Shown here: in pieces, positions 25,481 to 35,894 of the stretch
Numbering within the stretch: the first letter of the stretch is position 1
How the letters are laid out: each line of letters starts with the position of its first letter
NCBI RefSeq assembly: GCF_006337105.1
Contig: NZ_CP040871.1
Span: 1,488,001-1,552,000, forward strand
Reading direction: 5' to 3'
Length of the DNA stretch: 64,000 nt
DNA from: Thermomonas aquatica
GTDB lineage: Bacteria > Pseudomonadota > Gammaproteobacteria > Xanthomonadales > Xanthomonadaceae
Notes under the pieces: generated by a model
What the model saw: only the letters and a program-made list of their open reading frames with translations
The model's database searches: none
What the model was told of the DNA's origin: nothing
Translations under genes and position numbers: made by a program

Positions 25481-26194
25481 GTGAATTTCCCCGTCCGCGC
25501 CATCAGCCTCGACCTCGACGACACCCTCTGGCCGTTCGCCCCGATCGGCGAACGCATCGAGCGCAGCCTGCACCATTGGTTCGTCGAACACAGCCCGGCC
25601 ACCGCCGAACGCTTCCCGGTCGCGGAGATGCGCGCGCTGCGCGAACGCGTGTTCGCCGAATTCCCCCAGCATGCGCACGACCTCGGCCTGCTGCGCCGGC
25701 TGACCATCGAACGCGCGCTGCGCGAGAGCGGCAGCGACCCGACCCTGGCCAGCGCCGCGCACGCGATCTTCTTCCGCGAGCGCAACCGCGTCGATTTCTA
25801 TGCCGATGCGCAGGACGCGTTGCAGCGCATCGCCTCGCGGCTGCCGGTGGCGGCGTTGACCAACGGCAATGCCGACCTCGGCGAGATCGGCATCGCCCCG
25901 CTGTTCCGCTTCCAGCTCGGCGCGCGCGAATACGGCGCGGGCAAGCCCGATCCCGGCATCTTCCTGGAAACCTGCCGTCGCCTCGAGGTGGCGCCGCACC
26001 AGGTGCTGCATGTCGGCGACCATCCGGAGATGGACGTGGCCGGCGCCGCGAACGCGGGGCTGCGCAGCTGCTGGATCGACCGCGGCGACCACGCCTGGCC
26101 GGACGCCTTGCCGCCGGCCGATCTGCACTTCACCACCCTCACCGCGCTGGCCGACTGGCTGGACGCAACGCAAACCAACGAGAAAGCCGCATGA
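25481..26194 (+). CDS. HAD-superfamily hydrolase
   Basis: A 237-residue haloacid-dehalogenase-type hydrolase. Motif I is SLDLDDTLW (catalytic Asp pair near residue 11), motif II ALTNGN, and motif III/IV GKPDPGIF with HVGDHPEMDVAG. It starts with GTG at 25481; an ATG at 25473 is out of frame. Members are mostly phosphatases of small metabolites; the cap region (residues 20-95) does not allow a substrate guess. Its stop overlaps the next gene by four bases, so the pair is coupled with the M17 aminopeptidase. Confidence 0.85.
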   Translation: MNFPVRAISLDLDDTLWPFAPIGERIERSLHHWFVEHSPATAERFPVAEMRALRERVFAEFPQHAHDLGLLRRLTIERALRESGSDPTLASAAHAIFFRERNRVDFYADAQDALQRIASRLPVAALTNGNADLGEIGIAPLFRFQLGAREYGAGKPDPGIFLETCRRLEVAPHQVLHVGDHPEMDVAGAANAGLRSCWIDRGDHAWPDALPPADLHFTTLTALADWLDATQTNEKAA

Positions 26195-27573
26195 CGCTAC
26201 CCGCAGGTTTCGCCACGCCCGACCAGGCCAGTGCGCCGCATTCGCTGCATGTCGTCACCCGCGACGGTTTCGACGCATGGCGCGACGCCCAGCCCGCGCC
26301 GGTGCAGGCCTGGCTGGCGGCGCAGCGTTTCGACGGCAGCGCCGGCAGCGCGATCAGCTGGGCCGACCAGCACGGCGGCATCGGCGGCGCGGCGATCGGC
26401 ATCGGCGATGCGCTGGATGCGTATTCGTACGCGCACGCGCCGACCGCCTTGCCGGGCGGCGACTGGCGCGTCGTCACCGAACTCGACGCAGGCGCGCGGC
26501 ACGCGCTGCAGCTCGGCTGGGGCCTGGGCTGCTATCGCTTCGACCGCTACAAGGCGGGCAAGCGCGCGCCGGCGCGGCTGGTCGCCGACGCGTTCGATGC
26601 GGAAACCCTCGACCTGCTGGCCGCCTGCGTGCGCGTGCGCGACCTGGTCAACACGCCGACCGAGCACATGGGCCCGGACGAACTGGAAGCGGCCGCGCGC
26701 GCGCTTGCCGCAGCGCATGGCGCAAGCATCGGCGTGGTCGCCGGCGACGACCTGCTCGCGCAGAACTATCCCGCGATCCACGCGGTCGGCCGCGCCAGCC
26801 ATCGCGCGCCGCGGATCATCGAACTGGCGTGGGGCGACGCCGCGCATCCGCACGTGGCGATCTGCGGCAAGGGCGTGTGCTTCGACACCGGCGGCCTGGA
26901 CATCAAGACCGCGGTCGGCATGCGCAACATGAAGAAGGACATGGGCGGCGCCGCGCACGCGCTGGCGCTGGCCGGGCTGGTGATGGCGCGCCGGCTGCCG
27001 CTGCGGATCACCCTGCTGATCGCCGCGGTGGAGAATTCGATCGGCCCGAACGCGTTCCGCCCCGGCGAAGTGATCGCCACCCGCAAGGGCGTCAGCGTCG
27101 AGATCGACAATACCGATGCCGAAGGCCGCATCGTGCTGTGCGATGCGCTGGCCCGCGCCGGCGAACTCAAGCCCGACCTGCTGCTCGACTTCGCCACCCT
27201 CACCGGCGCCGCGCGGATCGCGCTCGGCCCCGACCTGCCGGCGCTGTATGCGAACGACGACGCGCTGGCCAACGATTGGCTGCTCGCCGGCCAGCGCAGC
27301 CGCGACCCGCTGTGGCGGATGCCGCTGTGGCGCCCCTACCTGCGCTACCTCACCAGCGGGATCGCCGACATCGCCAACGGCAGCGCCAGCACCATGGCCG
27401 GCAGCGTCACCGCCGCGCTGTTCCTCGAGCGCTTCGTCGCCGACACCCAGGCCTGGGGCCATGTCGACGTCTACTCGTGGAACGATACCGACCGCGCCGG
27501 CAAGCCCGCCGGCGGCGAGGCGCAAGGGCTGCGCGCGACCTACGCATTGCTGAAGCAGCGCAGCGCGCGCTAG
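26191..27573 (+). CDS. M17 leucyl-aminopeptidase family protein
   Basis: A 460-residue metallopeptidase. The M17 core is clear: the metal-binding KGVCFDTGGLDIK (catalytic Lys and Asp), MRNMKKDMGG, and the signature NTDAEGRIVLCDAL. The N-terminal 150 residues are divergent and shorter than in PepA. Family members remove N-terminal amino acids from cytoplasmic peptides with two divalent metals. The ATG at 26191 overlaps the preceding HAD gene stop. The convergent response-regulator gene ends at 27570, overlapping this stop by four bases. Confidence 0.92.
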   Translation: MTLPAGFATPDQASAPHSLHVVTRDGFDAWRDAQPAPVQAWLAAQRFDGSAGSAISWADQHGGIGGAAIGIGDALDAYSYAHAPTALPGGDWRVVTELDAGARHALQLGWGLGCYRFDRYKAGKRAPARLVADAFDAETLDLLAACVRVRDLVNTPTEHMGPDELEAAARALAAAHGASIGVVAGDDLLAQNYPAIHAVGRASHRAPRIIELAWGDAAHPHVAICGKGVCFDTGGLDIKTAVGMRNMKKDMGGAAHALALAGLVMARRLPLRITLLIAAVENSIGPNAFRPGEVIATRKGVSVEIDNTDAEGRIVLCDALARAGELKPDLLLDFATLTGAARIALGPDLPALYANDDALANDWLLAGQRSRDPLWRMPLWRPYLRYLTSGIADIANGSASTMAGSVTAALFLERFVADTQAWGHVDVYSWNDTDRAGKPAGGEAQGLRATYALLKQRSAR

Positions 27574-28172
27574 AGCCAGCCTTTCTGCCGGGCGAGGCGG
27601 TAGGCCTCGATCCGGTTGCCGACGCCGAGCTTGCCGATCGCCTCGGACAGGTAATTGCGCACGGTGCCCTGCGAGAGATTGAGCTGCGCGGCGATCTCGC
27701 CGGCGGACAGGCCATCGCCGGCCAGGCGCAGCACCTGGCGTTCGCGGTCGTTGAGCGGGTCGGCATCGCTCCATGCGTCGAGCGCGAGCTGCGGGTCGAT
27801 GGCGCGACCGCCGCGGTGCACCTTGCGCAGCGCTTCGGCCAGGTCCTCGGCCGGCGCATCCTTGAGCAGGTAGCCGGACACCCCGGCCTCCAGCGCGCGG
27901 CGCAGGAACCCGGCGCGGGCGAAGGTGGTGACGATCACCACTTTCGTCGGCAGTTCGTGGCGCTGGATGCGCTGCGCGAGTTCCAGGCCGGTCAGGCCCG
28001 GCATCTCGATGTCGGTGACCAGCAGGTCGGGTTTCAGTCGCTGCAGTTCGCGCCAGGCGGCTTCGCCGTCGGCGGCGGCGCCGAGCACCTCGATGTCGGT
28101 TTCCAGGTTGAGCAACGCGGACAAGGCGCCGCGCACCATCGCCTGGTCCTCGGCCAGCAGGATGCGGATCAT
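27570..28172 (-). CDS. DesR-like NarL-family response regulator
   Basis: A 200-residue regulator: receiver domain with acidic pair in LLAEDQAMVR, phospho-acceptor D54 (LLVTDIEMPG) and the TTFA and LLKDAP switch/Lys segments; and a C-terminal LuxR/NarL helix-turn-helix (DRERQVLRLAGDGLSAGEIA, LNLSQGTVRNYLSEA). It overlaps the kinase gene at TCAT (28169-28172). With the kinase and the ABC-2 transporter encoded upstream on the same strand, it likely controls that exporter, in the style of DesKR/LiaRS systems. The phosphorylation partner is the frameshifted kinase upstream. Confidence 0.9.
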   Translation of the reverse strand: MIRILLAEDQAMVRGALSALLNLETDIEVLGAAADGEAAWRELQRLKPDLLVTDIEMPGLTGLELAQRIQRHELPTKVVIVTTFARAGFLRRALEAGVSGYLLKDAPAEDLAEALRKVHRGGRAIDPQLALDAWSDADPLNDRERQVLRLAGDGLSAGEIAAQLNLSQGTVRNYLSEAIGKLGVGNRIEAYRLARQKGWL

Positions 28173-29379
28173 GCGCGCGCACCTGCGTTGCCCGCCGCAT
28201 CGGCCGCATCCGGGACCGCGCGCAACGGCGCGACCGGCTCGCGCCAGGCCAACGGCAGGCGCACCAGCAGGCGGGTGCCGCCGCCACGCGGCGAGTCCAC
28301 GCTGAGCGTGCCGCCGAGCGCGCGCACGCGGTCGCGCATGCCGGCCAGGCCATTGCCGTCCGCATGCACGCCGCCGCGGCCGTCGTCGCCGATGCACAGC
28401 TGCACGGTCTTCGCCTCGCGCACGAATTCGATCCGCGCCCGCGCCGCCTGCGCATGCCGGGCGATGTTGGTCACCGCTTCGCGCAGCACCAGCGACAACC
28501 CGCGCTCGACCTCCGGCGGCAACTCGTCCGGCGGCGCATCGTAGTCCAGCTGCACCTGCGAGGATTCCAGCATCAGTTTCGCCGAGGCGAGTTCGGCGGC
28601 AAGGTCGGCGGAACGGATGCCGGTGACCGCGCTGCGCACCTGCGCCAGCGCGTCGCGCGCCACGCGTTCGGCTTCTTCCATGTGCAGCCGCGACGCGGGG
28701 GATCGCGATCGGCCAGCTTGCGCGCCAGTTCGAGCTTCAACGTGATCAGCGACAGCGTGTGGCCGAGCAGGTCGTGCAGGTCGCGGCCGATGCGCTCGCG
28801 CTCGGCGGTGGCGGCGAGCCGCCGCACTTCGTCGTGCGAGAGCGCGAGCGCGGCGTCCTTCTCCTGGCTGCTGTGCTCGACATTGACGATGATCCCGATC
28901 ACCAGGGTCATCGCCGGCACCCACAGCAGCATCTGCAGCGGATAGCCGATCCACGCGGCGAGCGAGAGGTAAACCGCGTTCATCGCCAGCAGCTGCAGGA
29001 TGTAGGCGCGCAACGTCGGCCGCCGCGCGTTCGTGCGCAGCATCACGCAGCCGAACACGAAGTAGCTGAGGCCGGACGGATACCAGCGCAGCAAGGCCAT
29101 GCTCAACGCCGCCATGCCGACGGCATAACGCCACGCGTGGCGCCGCGGTGCCAGCAGCACCTTCGCGTACAGCCACAGGAAGATCGGATACGACAGCACG
29201 GTCAACAGCAACCAGCGCGTGTCGTAGCCGCCGCCGAACAGCGGGGTGAGGAAGATCCATATCGTCCACAGCAGGTGCACGCCGTCGGCCCACGGCGACT
29301 TGCCGCGGCGGATCGCCTCGGCCACCGCGCTGTCCGGGGCCGGGACCATCCGGCGTCGCAACCATGCAGGAACGTTCAT
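28169..29379 (-). pseudogene. DesK-like sensor histidine kinase, frameshifted
   Basis: The frame from the ATG at 29379 encodes four to five membrane helices (about residues 30-165), then the HisKA_3 phosphoacceptor site RIGRDLHDLLGHTLSLITLK, ending at D226. It then runs into a wrong frame at a five-C run (28701-28697, minus strand) and stops at 28573. The next frame continues the family: SRLHMEEAERVARDALAQVR, an HATPase domain with VLREAVTNIARHA and DDGRGG, through to the stop at 28169. Adding one C restores a kinase of about 402 residues, the DesK length. A homopolymer error is quite possible; otherwise the sensor is inactive, because the ATP-binding domain is lost. Confidence 0.82.
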
Positions 29380-29420
29380 GCCGTCATCCTAAGCGAGCAC
29401 GCGCGCATCCGACGCCCGCC

Positions 29421-30221
29421 TCAACCGTTGCGGCGCAGGCGGCGCACCGCCAGCCACAGGCAGGCCACGGCGAACGCGCACAGCACCATGCCATGCGCCG
29501 CGCCGCTGCCCGCGTGCGGCATGCCCACTGCGGACAACGCCAGCTGGTTGAGGTGGTAGCTCGGCCACAGGCCGGCGATCTGCTGCAGGAACTTCGGCAT
29601 CACCGACAGCGGGAACCACAGGCCGGACATGAAGGCCATCGGCAGGTAGATCATGTTGACCAGGCCGGGCGCGCCCTGGCCCTTGATCAGCGTCCCCAGC
29701 AGCAGGCCCAGCGCGCAGAACGGCACCACCCCGGCGACTTCCAGCGCGAACAGGCGCACGACCTGGATTGCGGTCAACGGCACGTGGGCGACGAACAGCG
29801 CCAAGCAAAGCAGCAGCGAGGCGATCACCGCGGCGACCAGCATCGCCATCGTCAGCTTGCCGATCAGGTAAGCGGCCGGCGGCATCGGCAACGCGCGCTT
29901 GAGGGTGAGCAGGCCGCCGTCGCGTTCCAGCGCCAGCGACACGCCGAAGCCGAACAGGCCCGGCGCCATCACCCCGAAGGTGGAATACGCGGCCAGCATG
30001 TAACGCGCCTGCTGGCCGTTGCCGTGGCCGAGCAGCACGCCGAACATCAGGTAGAACACGGTGGGAAACAACAGGGTCGGCAGCACGAAGCCGGGGCTGC
30101 GCAGGTAGCGCAGGATCTCGCTGCGGGTTTCCTGCAGGTAGGCGTTGACGATGCGGGCGCGCGGCATCGGCGGCGCGTGCGGACGCTCGGACAGGATCGA
30201 CAGGTCGATGGGGCTGTTCAT
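29421..30221 (-). CDS. ABC-2 type transporter permease
   Basis: A 266-residue permease with six predicted membrane helices (about 43-65, 83-103, 125-150, 158-178, 188-210, 235-255) and the ABC-2 layout of a cytoplasmic N-terminal amphipathic helix (YLQETRSEILRYLRSPGF). It is the partner of the ATPase encoded immediately upstream, overlapping by one stop/start (TCAT at 30220-30223). Such pairs export lipids, antibiotics or polysaccharides; linkage to DesKR-type regulators in relatives suggests drug or membrane-stress export. Confidence 0.87.
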   Translation of the reverse strand: MNSPIDLSILSERPHAPPMPRARIVNAYLQETRSEILRYLRSPGFVLPTLLFPTVFYLMFGVLLGHGNGQQARYMLAAYSTFGVMAPGLFGFGVSLALERDGGLLTLKRALPMPPAAYLIGKLTMAMLVAAVIASLLLCLALFVAHVPLTAIQVVRLFALEVAGVVPFCALGLLLGTLIKGQGAPGLVNMIYLPMAFMSGLWFPLSVMPKFLQQIAGLWPSYHLNQLALSAVGMPHAGSGAAHGMVLCAFAVACLWLAVRRLRRNG

Positions 30222-31153
30222 CAGGCGGCTTCCTGCAGGGCGATGTTGTCGTCGCGGGTGAGTTCGGTGAAGGCTTCGGCCAGGCCGGCGGCGCGCACTT
30301 CAAGCTGGGACAGGCTGGCGTCCTGCGCCAGCAGGCGGCGCACCAGCAGTTCCACGTGCTCGGTGGACAGGCACAGGCGATCGCCGTCGATGCGCGCCTC
30401 GGCCACTTCCGGCCATGCGGCAACATCCGCCAGCGACAGCCGTGTCGAGCACCACACGCGCTTGAGCGCGATCCGCGCGCGCAAGGCCTCGACGCTGCCC
30501 TCGCTGATGACCTTGCCGCGCGCCATCACGCAGACGCGATCGGCCAGCGCTTCGGCCTCTTCCAGGTAATGGGTGGTCAGCACCACCGAATTGCCTTCGG
30601 CGACCAGGTGGCGGATCGCCGCCCACAATTTCTGCCGCGCCTCGATGTCCATGCCGACGGTGGGCTCGTCGAGGAACAGCAGCCTGGGCCGCCCGCACAG
30701 CGCCAGCGCGAACTGCACGCGCCGCTGCTGGCCGCCGGACAGCTTGCCGTAGGGCCGCTTGAGCAGGTCGACGACGCCAGCCAGTTCCGCGCTCTCCGCC
30801 ACGCTGCGCGGCGCCGGGTAGTAACTCGCGGCCAGCCGGATCAGCTCGCCGACCTGCAAGGTCGCCGGTAGTTGCGCGTCCTGCAGCATCACCCCGATGT
30901 GGCGGCGCGCCTCGATCCGCTGCGGATCCATGCCGAACAACTCGACGTCGCCGGCATCGGCGCGCACGAGCCCGAGCAGCAGGCCGATCGCGGTGGTCTT
31001 GCCGGCGCCGTTCGGGCCCAGCAATGCCAGCAGTTCGCCACCGCGCAATTCGAGGTCGATGCCGTCCAGCGCGCGCAACGCGCCATACGATTTGCCCGCG
31101 CCGCGCAAACGCGCCAGCGCGCCGTTGCCATGCTTGCCGTCCCGGTTCGCCAT
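30221..31153 (-). CDS. ABC transporter ATP-binding protein (drug-export type)
   Basis: A 310-residue ATPase with Walker A GPNGAGKTT, Q-loop MLQDAQLPATLQV, signature LSGGQQRR, Walker B LLFLDEPTVGMD and the H-loop TTHYLEEAEAL, all in order in residues 30-230, then a C-terminal extension typical of DrrA/CcmA exporters. The start at 31153 (MANRDGKHGN) gives the correct core; the open frame extends to 31222 without support. First gene of a four-gene minus-strand operon (ATPase, permease, kinase, regulator), divergent from the MacA-like operon across 261 bases. Confidence 0.9.
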   Translation of the reverse strand: MANRDGKHGNGALARLRGAGKSYGALRALDGIDLELRGGELLALLGPNGAGKTTAIGLLLGLVRADAGDVELFGMDPQRIEARRHIGVMLQDAQLPATLQVGELIRLAASYYPAPRSVAESAELAGVVDLLKRPYGKLSGGQQRRVQFALALCGRPRLLFLDEPTVGMDIEARQKLWAAIRHLVAEGNSVVLTTHYLEEAEALADRVCVMARGKVISEGSVEALRARIALKRVWCSTRLSLADVAAWPEVAEARIDGDRLCLSTEHVELLVRRLLAQDASLSQLEVRAAGLAEAFTELTRDDNIALQEAA

Positions 31154-31414
31154 GTGGATGCCTCCGTGTGATGGCGGCAACGATGCGCCCGCGTCCCCCG
31201 CGCCGGCAGTCGCGCGCATCATCCATTCGGCATGACAACCGTCAGGTGACGGCGCGGGTCGCCGTCGCTAGCCTGCACACGCATCGGCCAGGCCATGCAT
31301 GCCGTATCCCGCCCGCAGCCCCGCCATCGACATGTAAAGGAAACTTGACAGCCTGATGCGCATGCACGAAGGTGGCACCCGCCCTTCATTCCCCGCGTCC
31401 GCCTGCTCCTGCCC

Positions 31415-32677
31415 ATGAATACATCTGCCGACCTGCTCAACTCGCTGAAGATCGACCGCAACGCGCCGCCGCCGGTGTCGCGCAAGGGCTTGTGGATCAC
31501 GCTGGCGATCATCGCGGCGGTGCTCGTGCTCGCCATCGCCGCATGGTTCCTGTTCGGCCGCGACAAGGGCATCGAGGTGCGCACCGCCGAAGTCGTGGCC
31601 ATCGGCAACGGCGGCGCGTCCAGCGCGTCGGTGCTGGATGCCACCGGCTACGTGGTGGCGCGGCGCATGGCCACGGTCAGCGCCAAGGTCACCGGCAAGG
31701 TGCGCGAGATCCTGATCGAGGAAGGCCAGCGGGTCGAGGCCGGGCAGGTGATGGCCACCCTCGACCCGATCGACGCCGAACAGCAGCGCGCGCTGTCCGC
31801 CTCGCAGTTGCAGGCCGCGCGCAGCCAGGCGGTCGGCGTGCAGGCGCAGCTGAAGGAAGCCGAAGCCAATGCCGCAAGGCTGGGGGCGCTGGTCGGCCAG
31901 AAGCTGGTGTCGCGCGCGCAGTTCGAGCAAGCCATCGCCCAGCGCGACGCGCTGCGCGCGCAACTGGCCGCCGCGCAGCGCAACGCGCAGGTGGCCGCCG
32001 ACAGCCTGCGGATTTCCGCGCAGGGCGTGGACAACACCATCGTGCGCGCGCCATTCGCCGGCGTGGTCATCGCCAAGGCCGCGCAACCCGGCGAGATCGT
32101 CTCGCCGTTCTCCGCCGGCGGCGGCTATACCCGCACCGGCATCGGCACCATCGTCGACATGGATTCGCTGGAAGTGGAAGTCGAAGTCGGCGAGGCCTTC
32201 ATCGGCCGGGTCAAGCCGGGCATGCCGACCGAAACCGTCCTCAACGCCTACCAGGACTGGAAGATCCCCGGCAAGGTGATCGCGATCATCCCCGCCGCCG
32301 ACCGCGGCAAGGCCACGGTCAAGGTGCGCGTCGGGCTGGATGCCAAGGGCGATCCGCGCATCGTCCCCGACATGGGCGCGCGCGTCGGCTTCCTCGAAGC
32401 GGCCAAGCCGGTGCAGGCGGACGTGAAGCCCGGCGTGCTGGTGCCGGCCGCGGCGATCGTCGAGCGCGACGGCAAGGATGTCGCCTTCGCGATCAATGGC
32501 GATGCCGTGCAACAGCGCGCCCTCAAGCTTGGCCGCACCCTCGGCGACGACCGCGAGGTGCTGCAGGGCCTGAGCGGCGGCGACGCGGTGGTGCTCGACC
32601 CGCCCGAACAACTGGTCGACGGTTCCCGCGTGCGCCTGGCGCGTGAGGAAGCGGCTTCCGACGCGAACAACAACTGA
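31415..32677 (+). CDS. HlyD/MacA-type periplasmic adaptor (RND-efflux subunit)
   Basis: A 420-residue adaptor with one N-terminal membrane helix (WITLAIIAAVLVLAIAAWFL), a lipoyl/biotinyl half-motif (GKVREILIEEGQRVEAGQVM), a long alpha-helical hairpin (about residues 125-190, LSASQLQAARSQAVGVQAQL region), a second half-motif (APFAGVVIAKAAQPGEIV) and a beta-barrel/membrane-proximal domain. It links the inner-membrane ABC proteins encoded downstream to an outer-membrane channel. It is the first of a four-gene operon with an ATPase and two FtsX-type permeases. The substrate is unknown. Confidence 0.9.
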   Translation: MNTSADLLNSLKIDRNAPPPVSRKGLWITLAIIAAVLVLAIAAWFLFGRDKGIEVRTAEVVAIGNGGASSASVLDATGYVVARRMATVSAKVTGKVREILIEEGQRVEAGQVMATLDPIDAEQQRALSASQLQAARSQAVGVQAQLKEAEANAARLGALVGQKLVSRAQFEQAIAQRDALRAQLAAAQRNAQVAADSLRISAQGVDNTIVRAPFAGVVIAKAAQPGEIVSPFSAGGGYTRTGIGTIVDMDSLEVEVEVGEAFIGRVKPGMPTETVLNAYQDWKIPGKVIAIIPAADRGKATVKVRVGLDAKGDPRIVPDMGARVGFLEAAKPVQADVKPGVLVPAAAIVERDGKDVAFAINGDAVQQRALKLGRTLGDDREVLQGLSGGDAVVLDPPEQLVDGSRVRLAREEAASDANNN

Positions 32678-32710
32678 TCCGGCAACACAACGCATTCCAA
32701 CGGAGCCGCC

Positions 32711-33400
<690 letters not shown>

Positions 33401-33412
33401 CGGAGCGCCGCG

Positions 33413-34573
33413 ATGAAATATTTCCACCTGATCTGGGCCGCGCTGTTCCGCAGCAAGACCCGCACCCTGCTCACCCTGCTGTCGGTGGTCGCCGCCTTCC
33501 TGCTGTTCGGCATGCTGGATTCGGTGCGGGTGGCGTTCAATTCCGGCGGCCAGGTCTCCGGCGCCAACCGCATGGTCACCTCCTCGCGGCTGTCGATCAC
33601 GCAGATGCTGCCGTACAGCCTGGACGCGCAGATCGACGCGATCCCGGGGGTGAAGCAGGCCGCGTACGCCGCCTGGTTCGGCGGCATCTACCGCGACCCG
33701 AAGAACTTCTTCGCGAACTTCAGCGTGAGCCCGGACTACCTGGACCTGTATCCGGAGTTCAAGCTGCCCGATGCGCAGAAGAAGGCCTGGCTGGCCGACC
33801 AGCGCGGCGCCATCGTCGGCGAATCGCTGGCCAAGCAGTTCGGCTGGAAGGTCGGCGACACCATCCCGCTGCAGGCCACGATCTTCCCGACCAGGGGCAG
33901 CAACAACTGGGAGTTCACCCTGCGCGGCATCTACCGCATCGACGACCCCAAGCAGAAAGGCCAGGAACGCGTGCTGTTCTTCCACTGGAAGTACTTCGAC
34001 GAAGCCAACGACTACGTGAAGGGGCGCGTCGGCTGGTTCATCGTCAAGCCGGGGAACGCGGCGGTGTCCGATCGCGTTGCGCACGCCATCGACGCGCTCA
34101 GCGCGAACTCCGACCACGAGACCAAGACCCAGACCGAGGAAGCCTTCAACCAGGCCTTCGCCAAGCAGATCGGCGACATCGGCCTGATCGTCACCGCGAT
34201 CATGGGCGCGGTGTTCTTCACCCTGCTGCTGCTGACCGGCAACACCATGGCGCAGGCGGTGCGCGAGCGCATCCCCGAGCTCGCGGTGCTGAAGACCATC
34301 GGTTTCAGCAACCGCAGCGTGCTGCTGTTGCTGCTGGGCGAATCGGTGTTGCTGGTGGCCTTGGGCGGCCTGATCGGGCTCGGCCTGGCGCCGTTGCTGA
34401 TGCAGGCCGCGGTCGCCGGCAGCGGCGGCTTCATCCAGCTGCCTTCCACCTTGCCGCGCGAGACCCTGGCGATCGGCGTGCTGCTGATGCTGGCGTTCGG
34501 CGTGCTGGCGGGCATGCTGCCGGCGCTGCGCGGCATGCGCCTGAACATCGTCGATGCATTGGCCGGCCGATAA
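33413..34573 (+). CDS. FtsX/MacB-type ABC permease (first)
   Basis: A 386-residue permease with an N-terminal membrane helix (about 17-38), a periplasmic MacB-PCD domain (about 45-240, PYSLDAQIDAIPGVKQAAYA) and three C-terminal membrane helices (about 255-380) holding the FtsX motif AVLKTIGFSNRSVLLLLL. It is 12 bases after the ATPase stop, with GGAG upstream. It is related to, but much diverged from, the second permease encoded next, so the transporter is probably a heterodimer. Confidence 0.9.
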   Translation: MKYFHLIWAALFRSKTRTLLTLLSVVAAFLLFGMLDSVRVAFNSGGQVSGANRMVTSSRLSITQMLPYSLDAQIDAIPGVKQAAYAAWFGGIYRDPKNFFANFSVSPDYLDLYPEFKLPDAQKKAWLADQRGAIVGESLAKQFGWKVGDTIPLQATIFPTRGSNNWEFTLRGIYRIDDPKQKGQERVLFFHWKYFDEANDYVKGRVGWFIVKPGNAAVSDRVAHAIDALSANSDHETKTQTEEAFNQAFAKQIGDIGLIVTAIMGAVFFTLLLLTGNTMAQAVRERIPELAVLKTIGFSNRSVLLLLLGESVLLVALGGLIGLGLAPLLMQAAVAGSGGFIQLPSTLPRETLAIGVLLMLAFGVLAGMLPALRGMRLNIVDALAGR

Positions 34574-34585
34574 GGGAACAAGCAC

Positions 34586-35893
34586 ATGAAACGATTCTTT
34601 TCCGGCCTGCTCACCGTGCTCGCGCTGGCCGTCCTGCTGGCGGCGTGGATCATGCTGCCCTGGTTCGGCGTGCTCGCCGTCGCCATCGCCATCGCGCTCT
34701 GGCTGTTGCTCACCCGCAGCGGCCGGCTGGCGCGCGAGGCGACCAAGATCGGCATCGCCGGCCTGCCGCAACGCTGGGGCGCCTCGCTGGTGATCGTGGT
34801 CGGCATCGCCGGCGTGGTCGCCGTGCTCACCGCGATGCTGGCGATGGGCAACGGCTTCAAGGCCACCCTCGACAAGACCGGCGATGATCGCAGCGCGATC
34901 ATGCTGCGCGCCGGCTCGCAAGCGGAAACCAATTCGGTGATCACCCGCGACCAAGTGCCGCTGATCTCCACCCTGCCGGGTATCGCCAAGGGTGTGGACG
35001 GCAAGCCGCTGGCCTCGGCCGAGCTGTCGCAGATCATCAACCTGCCGAGCATGGCCGACGGCACCGACGCCAACGTGCAGTTCCGCGGCGTCGGTCCGGC
35101 GGCATGGGAAATGCGGCCGCAGGTGAAGATCGTGCAGGGCCGCAAGTTCGGCGGCGGCCTGCGCGAGATCGTGGTCGGCCGTGGCGCGCAGCAACGCTTC
35201 CGCGGCCTGGAGCTCGGCAAGCAGCTCAAGCTGGCCAACCAGATGTGGACCGTGGTCGGCGTGTTCGAGTCCGGCGATTCGCACGAATCCGAATTGTGGG
35301 CGGATGCCGACGTGCTCGGCCCGGCGTACCAGCGCCAGGCGTTCCAGTCGATGACGGCGAAGCTCGACGGCAAGGACGGCTTCAAGCAGTTGAAGGCCGC
35401 GCTGGCCGCCGACCCGCGCCTGAAGCTGGACGTCGAAACCACCCGCAACTATTACGGCAAGCAGTCCGAAGGCCTCACCAAGCTGATCAACGCGCTCGGC
35501 GTGGTGATCGGCGCGATCATGGCGATCGGCGCGGTGTTCGGCGCGCTCAACAGCATGTACGCCGCGGTCGCCGGCCGTGCCCGCGAGATCGCGACGATGC
35601 GCGCGATCGGCTTCCGCGGCCTGCCGGTGGTCACCGCGGTGATGCTGGAAACCATGCTGCTGGCCCTGCTCGGCGGGCTGCTGGGCGCCGGCATCGCCTG
35701 GCTGGTGTTCAACGGCTACACGGTGAGCACGCTGGGGCAGAACTTCAGCCAGGTGGTGTTCCAGTTCCGGGTCTCGCCGGAACTGCTGTGGACCGGCTTG
35801 AAGTGGGCGCTGGGGATCGGCTTGGTCGGCGGGTTGTTCCCGGCGCTGCGCGCTGCGCGCTTGCCGGTGACCGAGGCGTTGCGCGCGGCCTAG
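34586..35893 (+). CDS. FtsX/MacB-type ABC permease (second)
   Basis: A 435-residue permease with a longer N-terminal region (two membrane helices around residues 8-50 and 66-90), a periplasmic domain, and three C-terminal helices with ATMRAIGFRGLPVVTAVMLE. It completes the MacA-like adaptor/ATPase/two-permease operon. The stop TAG at 35891-35893 lies inside the six-base target duplication of an IS481-family element that begins two bases later, so the gene was left intact. It reads directly into the element. Confidence 0.9.
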   Translation: MKRFFSGLLTVLALAVLLAAWIMLPWFGVLAVAIAIALWLLLTRSGRLAREATKIGIAGLPQRWGASLVIVVGIAGVVAVLTAMLAMGNGFKATLDKTGDDRSAIMLRAGSQAETNSVITRDQVPLISTLPGIAKGVDGKPLASAELSQIINLPSMADGTDANVQFRGVGPAAWEMRPQVKIVQGRKFGGGLREIVVGRGAQQRFRGLELGKQLKLANQMWTVVGVFESGDSHESELWADADVLGPAYQRQAFQSMTAKLDGKDGFKQLKAALAADPRLKLDVETTRNYYGKQSEGLTKLINALGVVIGAIMAIGAVFGALNSMYAAVAGRAREIATMRAIGFRGLPVVTAVMLETMLLALLGGLLGAGIAWLVFNGYTVSTLGQNFSQVVFQFRVSPELLWTGLKWALGIGLVGGLFPALRAARLPVTEALRAA

Positions 35894-35894
35894 A
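35889..35894. repeat. left copy of 6-bp target-site duplication (CCTAGA)
   Basis: CCTAGA at 35889-35894 matches CCTAGA at 36918-36923 on the other side of the insertion element. The sequence fits the NCTAGN target with six-base duplication known for IS481-family elements such as IS481 of Bordetella. Confidence 0.9.

Noticed and set aside
31345..31375. TTGACA box upstream of the adaptor gene
   Set aside because: A perfect -35 hexamer at 31345-31350, but no -10 at a suitable distance, so no promoter was called.
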